Assembly (NCBI GenBank): GCA_050694275.1 | Contig: JBOGXF010000093.1 | Coordinates: forward strand, 1 to 35,596 | Direction of reading: 5' to 3' | From: JBOGXF01 sp050694275 | GTDB taxonomy: Bacteria > Actinomycetota > CADDZG01 > WHSQ01 | DNA: 35,596 bases | In this document: in pieces, positions 24,509 through 33,033 of the stretch | Position numbering within the stretch: the first letter of the stretch is position 1 | Layout of the letters: each line of letters opens with the position of its first letter | Program-made: the position numbers and the translations under genes | Notes under the pieces: generated by a model | What the model was told of the DNA's origin: nothing | Databases searched by the model: none | The model's input: the letters and a program-made list of their open reading frames with translations, nothing else

Positions 24509-25990
24509 TTACTTGAGGTTGACCCAGACCGATTTCGTCTGCGTGTAGGTCTCGATCGAGTGGATCCCGAGCTCCCGCCCGAAGCCGGACTGCTTGTAGC
24601 CCCCGAACGAGATCGCCGGGTCGTAGAGGCCGGCGGTGTTCACCCAGACCGTTCCCGCCTTGATCCCCCGAGCCACACGGTGCGCCTTGGACAGGTCCGT
24701 GGTCCACACCGCGGCGGCGAGCCCGTAGATCGTGTCGTTCGCGATGCGGATGGCGTCGTCCACATCGTCCACCTCGATTACCGCCGCAACCGGACCGAAG
24801 ATCTCCTCCTGTGCGATGCGCATGTCGTTTCTGACGCCGACGAAGACCGTGGGCTGCACGAAGTAGCCATCGCCCAAAGACGACTCCCGCTCCCCGCCGG
24901 TGACGATCTCCGCCCCCTCGGTGCGTCCGATCTCGATGTAGCCGGTAACCCGCTCGAGCTGCTCCTCGGACACCACCGGGCCCATGCCCGTGCCATCGTC
25001 GAGAGCGGGGCCGAGCTTCATGGAGCCGGTCGTCTCGACTAGCGAGGAGACGAAGTCGTCGTGGACGGCCTTCTCGACGAGGATGCGCGTCCCCGCGGTG
25101 CACATCTGGCCGGAGTTCAGGAACACGCCGAACATCGAGCCGGTCGAGGCCTTTTTTAGGTCCGCGTCGGAAAACACGATGTTGGGCGACTTGCCGCCGA
25201 GCTCGAGCGTGACGCGTTTGAGGTTGCCCTCGGACGCGTGAAGGATCTTGCGCCCCACCTCGGTCGAGCCGGTGAACGCGATCTTGTCGACGTCGTAATG
25301 GTGCGCGAGCGCGTGTCCGGCCTCCTCGCCGAAGCCGGTGACGACGTTAACGACCCCCTCGGGAACGCCGGCCTCGAGACACAGCTCGGAGAAACGGAGG
25401 GCGGTCAGCGGGGTCTGCTCGGCCGGCTTGAGGACCACCGTGTTCCCGAACGCAAGCGCCGGTGCAACCTTCCACGCGGCCATGATGAGCGGGAAGTTCC
25501 ACGGGATGATGCCGCCGCACACTCCGATTGGCTCTCGCAGCGAGTAGACGAACAGGTCCTCGCCGGTGGGGCTGGTCTCGCCGAAGAACTTCGTCGGCCA
25601 TCCTGCGTAGTAACGGAACACCTCGCCGGCCATCCACATCTCGCCCGAGGCGAGGTTCAGCGGCTTGCCCGAGTCGAGGGACTCGATCTGGGCGAGCTCG
25701 TTGATGTTCCGCTTTATCAGCTCGCCGATCTTGTAGAGGATCTCGGTCCGCTTCCCCGGCCGGAGCCCGCTCCACCTCTTGTCGTCGAACGCCTGCCTCG
25801 CAGCGGCGACGGCGGCGTCGACGTCGGCCACGCCCGCCCTCGGCACCTCGGTCACCGCCTTGCCGGTCGAAGGATCGATGACGGCGAAGGACTCGCCGGA
25901 GGCGGCATCGGTGCGCCTTCCCGCGACCATCATCTTGGGGCTCGACTCGATGAACTTCGTGACTTCGGGAAGAAGCTCGACCTGCGCCAT
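24509..25990 (-). CDS. NAD(P)-dependent aldehyde dehydrogenase
   Basis: 493 aa, ATG with AAAGGAG upstream. Family ALDH, oxidising aldehydes to acids. Active-site residues are all present: Asn165 (PWNFPL), Lys188 (KPAE), Glu263 (LELGGKSP) and nucleophile Cys297 (NSGQMCTAGTR). The cofactor loop FTGSTEVGRKIL lies near 239-250. Its length and form are like the betaine- or class 1 aldehyde dehydrogenases; substrate cannot be told from sequence. It is 39 bp downstream of the prephenate dehydratase gene on the same strand with its own good SD, so it may be the last gene of that transcript or have its own promoter. Confidence 0.95.
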   Translation of the reverse strand: MAQVELLPEVTKFIESSPKMMVAGRRTDAASGESFAVIDPSTGKAVTEVPRAGVADVDAAVAAARQAFDDKRWSGLRPGKRTEILYKIGELIKRNINELAQIESLDSGKPLNLASGEMWMAGEVFRYYAGWPTKFFGETSPTGEDLFVYSLREPIGVCGGIIPWNFPLIMAAWKVAPALAFGNTVVLKPAEQTPLTALRFSELCLEAGVPEGVVNVVTGFGEEAGHALAHHYDVDKIAFTGSTEVGRKILHASEGNLKRVTLELGGKSPNIVFSDADLKKASTGSMFGVFLNSGQMCTAGTRILVEKAVHDDFVSSLVETTGSMKLGPALDDGTGMGPVVSEEQLERVTGYIEIGRTEGAEIVTGGERESSLGDGYFVQPTVFVGVRNDMRIAQEEIFGPVAAVIEVDDVDDAIRIANDTIYGLAAAVWTTDLSKAHRVARGIKAGTVWVNTAGLYDPAISFGGYKQSGFGRELGIHSIETYTQTKSVWVNLK

Positions 25991-26029
25991 TGCCAGTCTC
26001 CTTTGGTTGCGTGGCCCGGAGGGACCAGA

Positions 26030-26857
26030 CTACCGGGGGGAGATCGCCGAGGAGTAAGTCCCGAGCATGCGCGTGAACGTCGAGTGCTCGCTGACCTCGG
26101 CGAGGGCCTCGACCATCGGGGGTGCGGTGGCGGGAGCCTGAACGTCGAGATAGAAGACGGCCTCCCAGGGCCGACCCGCGCGCGGCCGGGACTCGAGCTT
26201 GTCGAGATTGAGGTGGCGCTCGGCGAACGCCCCCAGGCATCGGTACAGGGAGCCGGCGACGTGGCCGACCCCGAAGACCAACGAGGTCTTGTCCGGTTCG
26301 CCGAGCGACTTGGGGGTGCGCGAAAGCGCTCCGAACCGCGTGTAGTTATCGGGATAGGTCTGGATCTTCTCTGCGAGGACTTCGAGCCCGTATCGTTCGG
26401 CGGCGCGGCGAGACGCGATCGCCCCCACGCCCTCGAGCTTCTCTTCGAGGATGCGCTTCGCCGCGCCGGCGGTGTCGTACTCGGCCCGGATCGACACCTC
26501 GGTTGCGTTCAGGAACTCCTCGCACTGAGCGACCGCCTGGGGATGCGACGTCACTTCCTTCAGATCGTCGATCGATTGCCCCGGCAACGCGACCAGGCAG
26601 TGGTTGACACGCACGATGGTTTCCCCGACGAGGTGGAGGCCGTGCTTCAGAAAGAGGTCGTACGTCTCGTTGATGCTTCCGGCCTGGGAGTTGTCCATCG
26701 GCACGAGCCCGTAGTCGACGACGCCGACCTCGACCGCCTCGAAGACCTTGCGGATGGACTGGCGGGGCTTGTGCTCGGCCTCGGGGAACAGCGCGATGAC
26801 GCCCTCCTCGGAGTAGGCGCCGATCTCGCCCTGATAAGCAACCGAGATGTCGTTCAC
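26030..26857 (-). CDS. pheA: prephenate dehydratase (monofunctional, ACT domain)
   Basis: 275 aa from GTG 26857; a TTG at 26863 is the alternative. Converts prephenate to phenylpyruvate in phenylalanine synthesis. The catalytic domain (about 1-185) has GEIGAYSEE, PMDNSQAGSI, SHPQAVAQC and the catalytic TRF motif DNYTRFGAL (about 170-177). The regulatory ACT domain follows, with the phenylalanine-binding ESRP motif near residue 222. It is a stand-alone dehydratase with no chorismate mutase. It starts about 10 bp after the stop of the LeuA-like regulatory-domain gene, which suggests co-transcription with the leu genes, although the pathway is different. Confidence 0.95.
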   Translation of the reverse strand: MNDISVAYQGEIGAYSEEGVIALFPEAEHKPRQSIRKVFEAVEVGVVDYGLVPMDNSQAGSINETYDLFLKHGLHLVGETIVRVNHCLVALPGQSIDDLKEVTSHPQAVAQCEEFLNATEVSIRAEYDTAGAAKRILEEKLEGVGAIASRRAAERYGLEVLAEKIQTYPDNYTRFGALSRTPKSLGEPDKTSLVFGVGHVAGSLYRCLGAFAERHLNLDKLESRPRAGRPWEAVFYLDVQAPATAPPMVEALAEVSEHSTFTRMLGTYSSAISPR

Positions 26858-26867
26858 TGACAAAAGC

Positions 26868-27287
26868 CTACGCCGAGCGCAGCCCCTGCGAGCGAGCGCG
26901 CATGATGCCCATCACTGCAGTGGAACAGAGAGCCTCGAAAGACGCGTCGACGATGTTGTCCGAGACGCATCCGGCGTCCCACGACGACGAGTCGTCCGTC
27001 GCCTGTATCAGCACGTGCACCTGCGCGGCGGTCCCGTCGGCGGCGTCGACGACGCCGACCTTGTAGTCGGCGAGCCGCACCGCGTCCAGCTCTGGAAAGC
27101 GGCCCTGAAGGCACGCCCGCAGGGCATTGTCGAGAGCGTGCACGGGGCCCACGCCGGAGGCGGCGCGCCGGACACATTCGTGACCGACCCTTACCTCGAC
27201 GATTGCCTGGACTCGCGACCTCTTCGCGTGCATGCGCTCGCTTACTACCTTGTAGCCGCAGACGGAGAAATACGGATCGGTATTCAT
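26868..27287 (-). CDS. free-standing citramalate synthase-type regulatory domain
   Basis: 139 aa, ATG overlapping the leuB stop (ATGA). The whole protein corresponds to the C-terminal LeuA/CimA dimerisation-regulatory domain: GVGPVHALDNALR (45-57), LADYKVGVVDAADGTAAQV (72-90), and VSDNIVDASFEAL (108-120), each diagnostic of the citramalate synthase version ('GPVNALD', 'DYKVRVLD..GTAA', 'VSENIIEAS'). No catalytic TIM barrel precedes it: the upstream gene is leuB. In full-length enzymes this domain binds the feedback inhibitor (Ile or Leu). Here it could be a separate allosteric subunit, or a degenerate remnant. A conserved WGTVG is altered to WDAGC. leuA retains its own regulatory domain. Confidence 0.8.
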   Translation of the reverse strand: MNTDPYFSVCGYKVVSERMHAKRSRVQAIVEVRVGHECVRRAASGVGPVHALDNALRACLQGRFPELDAVRLADYKVGVVDAADGTAAQVHVLIQATDDSSSWDAGCVSDNIVDASFEALCSTAVMGIMRARSQGLRSA

Positions 27288-28162
27288 GTTCGATTCAGGA
27301 TCTCCTCGGTCTCGAGAGCTTCGATCATCATGCGGGCGGCACCGACCGCGGCGGTGGGGTCGGCGATCTGTTTGCCGGCGATGTCGGGAGCCGATCCGTG
27401 AACGGGCTCGAACAACCCGACGCAACGCGTGGGCCGGGTATCCGGATCGGGATGAAGGTTGGCGCTCGACGCGCGTCCGAGGCCCCCGGAGAGCCCTGCG
27501 GCGAGATCCGAAAGCAGATCGCCGAACAGGTTCTCGGTGAGCACGACCCCGAATCGGCCCGGATCGGTCACGAGGTGGTAGGCAGCAGCGTCCGCGTGCT
27601 CGTATCGCACCTCCACGTCCGGGTGGCCGCCCGCGACCTCCGCGACGACCTCGCGCCACAGCCCACCGGCGTGAACCAGGACGTTCGTCTTGTGCACCAG
27701 GGTCAGGCTCTCGCCCGACCGCTCGGCGAGGTCGAAGGCGAAGCGCGCGCAGCGCTCGATCGCCGAGCGCGTGTTGACATTCATCTCGATCGCGGTGTCG
27801 TCGTGACGCTTGCCTATCCCGGAGTAGGGACCCTCGGTGTTCTCTCGTACGAAGGTGACTCCGAGTTCGGGGAACGGACGCAAGTTGACGTAAAGGTCGA
27901 GCTCTTTGCGCAGGCGCAGGAGGATCCCGCGTTCGAGAACCCCGTCCGGCACTCGGGGATCGCCGATGGCCCCGAACAAAAGCGCATCGGAGCTGCGCAC
28001 GATGTCCATGTCCTCCTCGGTGAGTAGCTCCCCGGTCGCCAGAAACCGCTGCGCGCCGGCGTCGAGCTCGATCACCTCGTAGCTCGCCGGCAACACCGAC
28101 ACTGCCTCGGAGACGACCTCGGGGCCGATTCCGTCCCCCGGGAGCACCGCGATGCGGGTCAT
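27284..28162 (-). CDS. leuB: 3-isopropylmalate dehydrogenase, shortened
   Basis: 292 aa; usual LeuB is about 335-360. The ATG giving MTRIAVLPGDGIGPEVVSEA is chosen, overlapping leuD by 4 bp. Recognisable motifs are LLFGAIGDPRVPDGVLERG, RKELDLYVNLRP, VRENTEGPYSG, LVHKTNVLVHAGGLW, TENLFGDLLSDLAAGL and HGSAPDIAGKQIADPTAA. It differs from the actinobacterial form in two places: about 16 residues are missing between NLRP and VRENTEG (here only FPELGVTF), and the C-terminus stops roughly 35 residues early. The active-site residues look intact, so it is probably functional. Confidence 0.92.
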   Translation of the reverse strand: MTRIAVLPGDGIGPEVVSEAVSVLPASYEVIELDAGAQRFLATGELLTEEDMDIVRSSDALLFGAIGDPRVPDGVLERGILLRLRKELDLYVNLRPFPELGVTFVRENTEGPYSGIGKRHDDTAIEMNVNTRSAIERCARFAFDLAERSGESLTLVHKTNVLVHAGGLWREVVAEVAGGHPDVEVRYEHADAAAYHLVTDPGRFGVVLTENLFGDLLSDLAAGLSGGLGRASSANLHPDPDTRPTRCVGLFEPVHGSAPDIAGKQIADPTAAVGAARMMIEALETEEILNRT

Positions 28163-28653
28163 CGGCGCTCCACCGGCACGCGCTCGCGCACCCACTGGAC
28201 GAGACCGCCGGAGGCGACTATCTCAGCGACGAAGTCGGGAAGCGGCTCCGACGCAAACGAACGACCCGTACGCCCCACGGTGATGTTCCCCGCGACGGCA
28301 TCGAGCTCGACTTCCTCGCCGTCGTCGATCGCGTCGACGGCCTCGGGGCAGACCAGCACGACGAGGCCGGTGTTGATCGCATTGCGGAAGAAGATGCGGG
28401 CGAACGACTTCGCGACCACGCCTGCAACGCCGGTTCCCTTGAGGGCAATGGGCGCGTGCTCGCGGCTCGACCCGCACCCGAAGTTGCTTCCGGCGACCAC
28501 CACGTCGCCGTGGCGGACGGCGCCGGCAAATGTCGGGTCGAGATCCTCCAGCGCATGGGCCGCGAGCTCGGACGGATCTGTCGACGTGAGGTACCGGGCC
28601 GGGATGATGACGTCGGTGTCGACGTTGTCGCCGTACTTGAACGCCCTACCCAA
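28159..28653 (-). CDS. leuD: isopropylmalate isomerase small subunit
   Basis: 164 aa from TTG 28653. The TTG lies about 7 nt after AGGAGG and inside the last codons of leuC, overlapping it by 8 bp; there is no ATG or GTG in the frame nearby. The opening GRAFKYGDNVDTDVIIPARY is the usual LeuD start, and GSNFGCGSSREHAPIALKG is the hallmark. The short, about 165-residue form, together with the roughly 440-residue LeuC, is the kind found in archaea and some bacteria. Joins LeuC in isomerising 2- to 3-isopropylmalate. leuB follows with a 4-bp overlap. Confidence 0.95.
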   Translation of the reverse strand: MGRAFKYGDNVDTDVIIPARYLTSTDPSELAAHALEDLDPTFAGAVRHGDVVVAGSNFGCGSSREHAPIALKGTGVAGVVAKSFARIFFRNAINTGLVVLVCPEAVDAIDDGEEVELDAVAGNITVGRTGRSFASEPLPDFVAEIVASGGLVQWVRERVPVERR

Positions 28654-29968
28654 CGGGCACCTCCTCGCGAGGTTGCGGCGGCGCGGGGCGGACGTCGGCC
28701 GGGTTGACGAGCTCTCCGGCGATCGCCGCGGCCATCGCCACCGCGGGGTTGGCGAGATACACCAGCGCGCTCGGATCCCCCATGCGCCCGACGTAGTTGC
28801 GGTTGGAGGTCGAGACACAGACCTCGTTGGGGCCGAGAACCCCCATGTGCGCGCCGAGACAGGCCCCACAGGTGGGGGTCGACACGCTCGCTCCCGCCCG
28901 GGCGAACCGATCGAGCAATCCTTCGTCGTTGGCCTGTTGCCACACGCGTTGCGTCGCGGGGATGACCATGGCTCGGACGTGCGAGGCGATCCTCTCCTCG
29001 CCGAGCACGTGGGCGGCGATCCTGAGGTCCTCGATGCGGGCGTTCGTGCACGACCCGATGAAGACCTGATCGACCTTGACCCGCTCGACACCGGAGACGG
29101 GCACGGCTCGGGACGGCAACGACGGACGCGCGACCATCGGCTCGATGGCCGCGACTTCGACCTCGAGGGTGCGCGCGTAGGTCGCGTCGGGATCCGAGGC
29201 GAAGACCGTGAAATCGCGCGCTCGGCCGGTTGCATCCTGTCGCGCGCGCACGTAGTCCAAAGTGACTTCGTCGGGGCAGACGATTCCAGATTTCGCCCCC
29301 GCCTCGATGGCCATGTTGGTCAGCGTAAGACGCGACTCCATGGACAGGTGAGCCAGTCCGCTCCCCGTGTGCTCCATCGCCATGTACGACGCGCCGTCGT
29401 CCCCGATGCGTGAGATCACCGAGAGGATGAGGTCCTTACCGACGACCCAGGGGCCGGGTCTCCCCTCGTAGACGATCTTCATCGACTCCGGGACCTTGAG
29501 CCAGATCTTGCCGAGGGCCCACACCGCGGCCAGGTCGGTCGACCCCACCCCGGTCGAGAAGCAGCCCAGCGCGCCGTACGTACAGGAGTGCGAGTCGGCT
29601 CCGATGACGACATCGCCGGGCAGCGTCAGAGCCTCTTCCGGAAGGAGGATGTGCTCGATGCCGCCGCGGCCGACGTCGAAGAAATGCTCGATGTCCTGCT
29701 CGCCGGCGAACGCACGCATGGTGGACATGAGCTTGGCCGTGGCGATGTCCTTCGCCGGAACGAAGTGTGATGCCACGAGCGCGACCTTCGTCCGATCCCA
29801 CACTCGCCGGGCACCCATGCGCCCGAACGCATCGACGGCGCCGGGGGCGGTGACGTCGTTCGCCATGGCGAGATCGACGTCGCACATGACGACCTCGCCT
29901 GCCTGCACCTCGTCCCTGCCCGCGGCGCGCGCCAGGATCTTCTCGGTGAGCGTCTGGCCGGCCGTCAC
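28646..29968 (-). CDS. leuC: isopropylmalate isomerase large subunit
   Basis: 440 aa, GTG start overlapping leuA by 4 bp. [4Fe-4S] isomerase of leucine synthesis. The three cluster cysteines are Cys307 (GSCTNARIEDL), Cys367 and Cys370 (TPTCGACLG). The aconitase segment ADSHSCTYGALGCFSTGVGS lies near 124-143. At about 440 aa it is the shorter, homoaconitase/archaeal-like type, not the 460-475 aa form of most enteric bacteria, and this matches the short leuD. A homoaconitase-like side activity cannot be excluded, but the operon context argues for leucine. Confidence 0.95.
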   Translation of the reverse strand: MTAGQTLTEKILARAAGRDEVQAGEVVMCDVDLAMANDVTAPGAVDAFGRMGARRVWDRTKVALVASHFVPAKDIATAKLMSTMRAFAGEQDIEHFFDVGRGGIEHILLPEEALTLPGDVVIGADSHSCTYGALGCFSTGVGSTDLAAVWALGKIWLKVPESMKIVYEGRPGPWVVGKDLILSVISRIGDDGASYMAMEHTGSGLAHLSMESRLTLTNMAIEAGAKSGIVCPDEVTLDYVRARQDATGRARDFTVFASDPDATYARTLEVEVAAIEPMVARPSLPSRAVPVSGVERVKVDQVFIGSCTNARIEDLRIAAHVLGEERIASHVRAMVIPATQRVWQQANDEGLLDRFARAGASVSTPTCGACLGAHMGVLGPNEVCVSTSNRNYVGRMGDPSALVYLANPAVAMAAAIAGELVNPADVRPAPPQPREEVPVG

Positions 29969-31503
29969 GCGCTCGCCTCCGCCTGCGGTCTAGCGCCGAA
30001 TTGCGCCAGGCGATTGACCGCCGAAAGATAGGCGCGAGCCGACGCCTCGACGACGTCGGTCGACACGCCCCGGCCGGTCGCACGCCGGCCGGCGTCGGTC
30101 ACCAGGACGATGGTGACGTCGCCGAGCGCGTCGATGCCCCCCGTAACCGACGAGACGTGGAACGACTCGAGCCGGGCATCGATCCCCGTCGCTCGCTGAA
30201 TCGCGCCACAGGCGGCATCGATCATCCCGTCGCCGATCGCCGACTCATCCACGACCGTGTCGTCGCCGCGCCGGAGCCTGACCGTTGCGGTCGGCGACAG
30301 ATGCGTTCCCCCCGCGACCTGAATGGAGACGAGCTCGTACTCGTCTACGTCGGATGCGATCTCGTCGACGACTATCGCCTCGAGATCCAGGTCGGTGATG
30401 CGGATCTTGCGGTCGGCCAGCTCCTTGAAACGAGTGAACGCGCTCTGCAGGTCTTGTTGTCCGAGATCGAATCCGAGGTCGGCGAGCGCCTTCTTGAACG
30501 CATGGCGTCCCGAATGCTTGCCGAGGACGATCCGCGATCCGTCGAGCCCGACGTCGAGGGGGTCCATGATCTCGTAGGTCGTCCGCTCGAGCATCACGCC
30601 GTGCTGATGAATGCCGGCCTCGTGAGCGAACGCGTTGGCGCCGACGACGGCCTTGTTGGGCGGCACCGGATAACCGGAGAGCATCGACACCAGACGCGAC
30701 GTGCGCGCGATCTCCTTGCTGTTGATGTTGCTGTCGATTCCCGAAGTCGCCGTGCGAGTCCGCATCGCCATGACCACTTCTTCGAGCGAGCAGTTGCCGG
30801 CCCGCTCTCCGATCCCGTTGACCGCGACCTCCACCTGGCGCGCGCCCGCCTCGATTCCCGCGAGCGCATTCGCCACCGCAAGCCCGAGGTCGTCGTGGGT
30901 GTGGACGCTCCAGATCACGTCCTCGCCTACCTCCGACATGAGATAACGCAGAAGGTCGGCGAACTCGCGCGGCAGCGAGTAGCCCACCGTGTCGGGCAGG
31001 TTGAGGGTGGAGGCGCCGGCGCGCTCGGCCGTCGTGAAGACCTCGGCGAGGAAGCCGGGATCCGATCTGGTCGCGTCCTCGCACGAGAACTCGACATCGT
31101 CCACGTGCCGGCGCGCGCGCTCGACGCCTCCTCTGGCTGCCGCGATGACCTCGCGGGCGGTCATCCGCAGCTTCGTCTTCATGTGAATCTCGCTCGTCGC
31201 GATAAAGGTGTGGATGCGAGGGCGTTCTGCCGCCCCCACGGCGTGGGCGGCCCGGTCGATGTCCGTGGCGTCGACGCGGGCGAGACCCGCGATCACCGGC
31301 CCCCGCACGGCCCGGGCGATCGCCTTCACCGCCTCGGTCTCGCCCTCGGACGCGATCGGAAATCCGGCTTCGATGACGTCCACTCCGAGGCGCGCGAGCT
31401 GCTCGGCAATCTCTACTTTCTCCTTCAGGTTCAGCGAGATCCCCGGCGATTGCTCGCCGTCCCGAAGGGTCGTGTCGAAGATGCGTACTACGCCTTCAGC
31501 CAC
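29965..31503 (-). CDS. leuA: 2-isopropylmalate synthase
   Basis: 512 aa from GTG 31503, which lies inside the end of ilvC (16-bp overlap) with GGGGGAT about 7 nt upstream. The frame is open further upstream but only in ilvC's shadow. Catalyses condensation of 2-ketoisovalerate and acetyl-CoA. The barrel carries RIFDTTLRDGEQSPG at the N-terminus, VEFSCEDATRSD, HTHDDLGLAVANALAG and NGIGERAGNCSLEEVV. The C-terminal regulatory domain (about 395-510) is present, with DGMIDAACGAI and STDVVEASARAYLSAVNRL. Feedback by leucine is expected. It links the ilv part of the operon to leuCDB. Confidence 0.96.
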   Translation of the reverse strand: MAEGVVRIFDTTLRDGEQSPGISLNLKEKVEIAEQLARLGVDVIEAGFPIASEGETEAVKAIARAVRGPVIAGLARVDATDIDRAAHAVGAAERPRIHTFIATSEIHMKTKLRMTAREVIAAARGGVERARRHVDDVEFSCEDATRSDPGFLAEVFTTAERAGASTLNLPDTVGYSLPREFADLLRYLMSEVGEDVIWSVHTHDDLGLAVANALAGIEAGARQVEVAVNGIGERAGNCSLEEVVMAMRTRTATSGIDSNINSKEIARTSRLVSMLSGYPVPPNKAVVGANAFAHEAGIHQHGVMLERTTYEIMDPLDVGLDGSRIVLGKHSGRHAFKKALADLGFDLGQQDLQSAFTRFKELADRKIRITDLDLEAIVVDEIASDVDEYELVSIQVAGGTHLSPTATVRLRRGDDTVVDESAIGDGMIDAACGAIQRATGIDARLESFHVSSVTGGIDALGDVTIVLVTDAGRRATGRGVSTDVVEASARAYLSAVNRLAQFGARPQAEASA

Positions 31504-32483
31504 GACATCATCCCCCTGAGGTCGGCCCCGACCTGTTCGATCGGGTGCTCGCTCTGGCGGCGCCTCTCCGCTTCGAGCACCGGGGTTCCGGCCCGATTCT
31601 CGAGCACCCATTCGCGCGCGAACGCGCCCGATCGAATGTCCTCGAGGACTGCTCGCATGGCCGTCTCGACGTCCGGGCCGACGACTCGTCGGCCGCGCGT
31701 GAGATCCCCGTACTCGGCCGTATCGGAGATCGCGCTGCGCATCCCCGAGAATCCCCCCTCGTAGAGCAGGTCGACGATGAGCTTCAGCTCGTGCAGACAC
31801 TCGAAGTACGCGATTTCCGGCTGGTAACCGGCTTCCACTAGCGTCTCGAACCCGGCCTGGATGAGTCGCGACGCGCCGCCGCAGAGCACCGCCTGTTCCC
31901 CGAAGAGGTCGGTTTCGGTCTCCTCCGCGAAGGTGGTCTCGATCACCCCGGCGCGCGTGCAGCCGAGCCCGCGTGCGTACGCGAGGGCGCGCTCCTTCGC
32001 CCGGCCGCTGGCGTCCTGATGCACCGCGACGAGGGCCGGGGTCCCGCTCTCGTTCTCGTACGTGCGCCGGACGAGAGGGCCGGGAGCTTTGGGAGCGACC
32101 ATGACGACGTCGTTTTCCCGGGGGGGTCGGATCTGACCGAAGTGGATGTTGAAGCCATGCGCGAACAAGAGCGCGGCGCGCTCGTCGATATTAGGTTTGA
32201 CGACCTCGGAGTAGACCGCGGCCTGATGTTGATCCGGCACGAGGATCGCCACGATGTCCGCACCCGAGCATGCCTCGTGCATCGCCGCCACGCTCAGCCC
32301 GTCGGCCTCCGCTTTGTCCCACGAAACGGAGTCCTTGCGCAGCCCGACGGTCACGTCGAGGCCGGAGTCGCGCAGGTTGAGGGCATGAGCCCGTCCCTGT
32401 GACCCATACCCGAGCACCGCGATGCGGCGTCCGGCCAGGGAATCGAATGAGGCATCCGTGTCGTAATAGATCTTGGGAGCCAT
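31488..32483 (-). CDS. ilvC: ketol-acid reductoisomerase (class I)
   Basis: 331 aa. Start ATG 32483 (MAPKIYYDTDASFDSL) with AGGAGG 6 nt upstream; the open frame extends upstream but is not conserved-looking. Converts acetolactate and acetohydroxybutyrate to the dihydroxy acids. Rossmann motif GYGSQGRAHALNLRDSG is near 25-41 and metal-binding residues lie in ETETDLFGEQAVLCGG, then FECLHELKLIVDLLYEGG. Length is that of the short class I form. Third gene after ilvB and ilvN, with 16 bp between it and ilvN. Confidence 0.97.
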   Translation of the reverse strand: MAPKIYYDTDASFDSLAGRRIAVLGYGSQGRAHALNLRDSGLDVTVGLRKDSVSWDKAEADGLSVAAMHEACSGADIVAILVPDQHQAAVYSEVVKPNIDERAALLFAHGFNIHFGQIRPPRENDVVMVAPKAPGPLVRRTYENESGTPALVAVHQDASGRAKERALAYARGLGCTRAGVIETTFAEETETDLFGEQAVLCGGASRLIQAGFETLVEAGYQPEIAYFECLHELKLIVDLLYEGGFSGMRSAISDTAEYGDLTRGRRVVGPDVETAMRAVLEDIRSGAFAREWVLENRAGTPVLEAERRRQSEHPIEQVGADLRGMMSWLKA

Positions 32484-32499
32484 TGGGTCCTCCTTGTCG

Positions 32500-33033
32500 T
32501 CAGGCGGAAAGGTTGTCGATCGGTACGGGGCGGAGCACGGGCGCTTTGAGACCAACCTCGCCGCGCCCCAACGCGATGCGCCCGGTCCTCGCCATCTCGA
32601 CGATGCCGTAGGGGCGGAGGAGCTCTTCGAGCGCGGTGATCTTGTCCGGCGTTCCGGTGGCCTCGATGATCAGCGATCCGGAATCGACGTCGATCACCTT
32701 GGCGCGGAAGATCTCGACAATCTCGAGGACCTCGGCGCGCCGGCCGGCCTCGACCGCGACCTTCACGAGCGCGAGCTCACGTTCGACGGAGGCGTCGTGC
32801 GGCAGCTCGGCGATCCGTAGCACATTGATGAGCTTGTGCAGCTGTTTGGTGACCTGCTCCAGCGGCTTGCCGTCGACCTTCACGACGATGGTCATGCGCG
32901 AGATCGTGGGCTCCTCGGTCTCGCCCACCGCCAGCGAGTCGATGTTGAACCCGCGCCGGGCGAACAACCCGGCGACGCGAGCGAGCACGCCGGGACGGTT
33001 CTGAACGAGCACGGACAACGTATGCGTAGCCAC
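32500..33033 (-). CDS. ilvN: acetolactate synthase regulatory subunit
   Basis: 177 aa, GTG start directly abutting the ilvB stop (TAG|GTG). Small subunit that confers valine feedback sensitivity on IlvB. The N-terminal ACT domain is clear: HTLSVLVQNRPGVLARVAGL and RRGFNIDSLAVGETEEP, then ISRMTIVV; a second domain (about 80-160) has ELALVKV and TGTPDKITALEELLRPYGI. Length matches the 160-180 aa bacterial type. Strong coupling to ilvB is expected since no SD spacer is available and the ribosome must reinitiate. Confidence 0.96.
   Translation of the reverse strand: MATHTLSVLVQNRPGVLARVAGLFARRGFNIDSLAVGETEEPTISRMTIVVKVDGKPLEQVTKQLHKLINVLRIAELPHDASVERELALVKVAVEAGRRAEVLEIVEIFRAKVIDVDSGSLIIEATGTPDKITALEELLRPYGIVEMARTGRIALGRGEVGLKAPVLRPVPIDNLSA

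Noticed and set aside
25238..26860. 540-codon plus-strand open frame across aldehyde dehydrogenase and pheA
   Set aside because: High-GC shadow of two well-supported minus-strand enzymes, crossing their intergenic gap; composition is unlike a real protein.
26868..27659. 263-aa version of the orphan regulatory-domain gene
   Set aside because: The extra N-terminal part is Arg/Gly-rich shadow of leuB; the ATG at 27287 overlapping the leuB stop is the natural start.
30001..31764. 587-codon plus-strand open frame opposite leuA
   Set aside because: Covers leuA and the end of ilvC in antisense; no recognisable domain.
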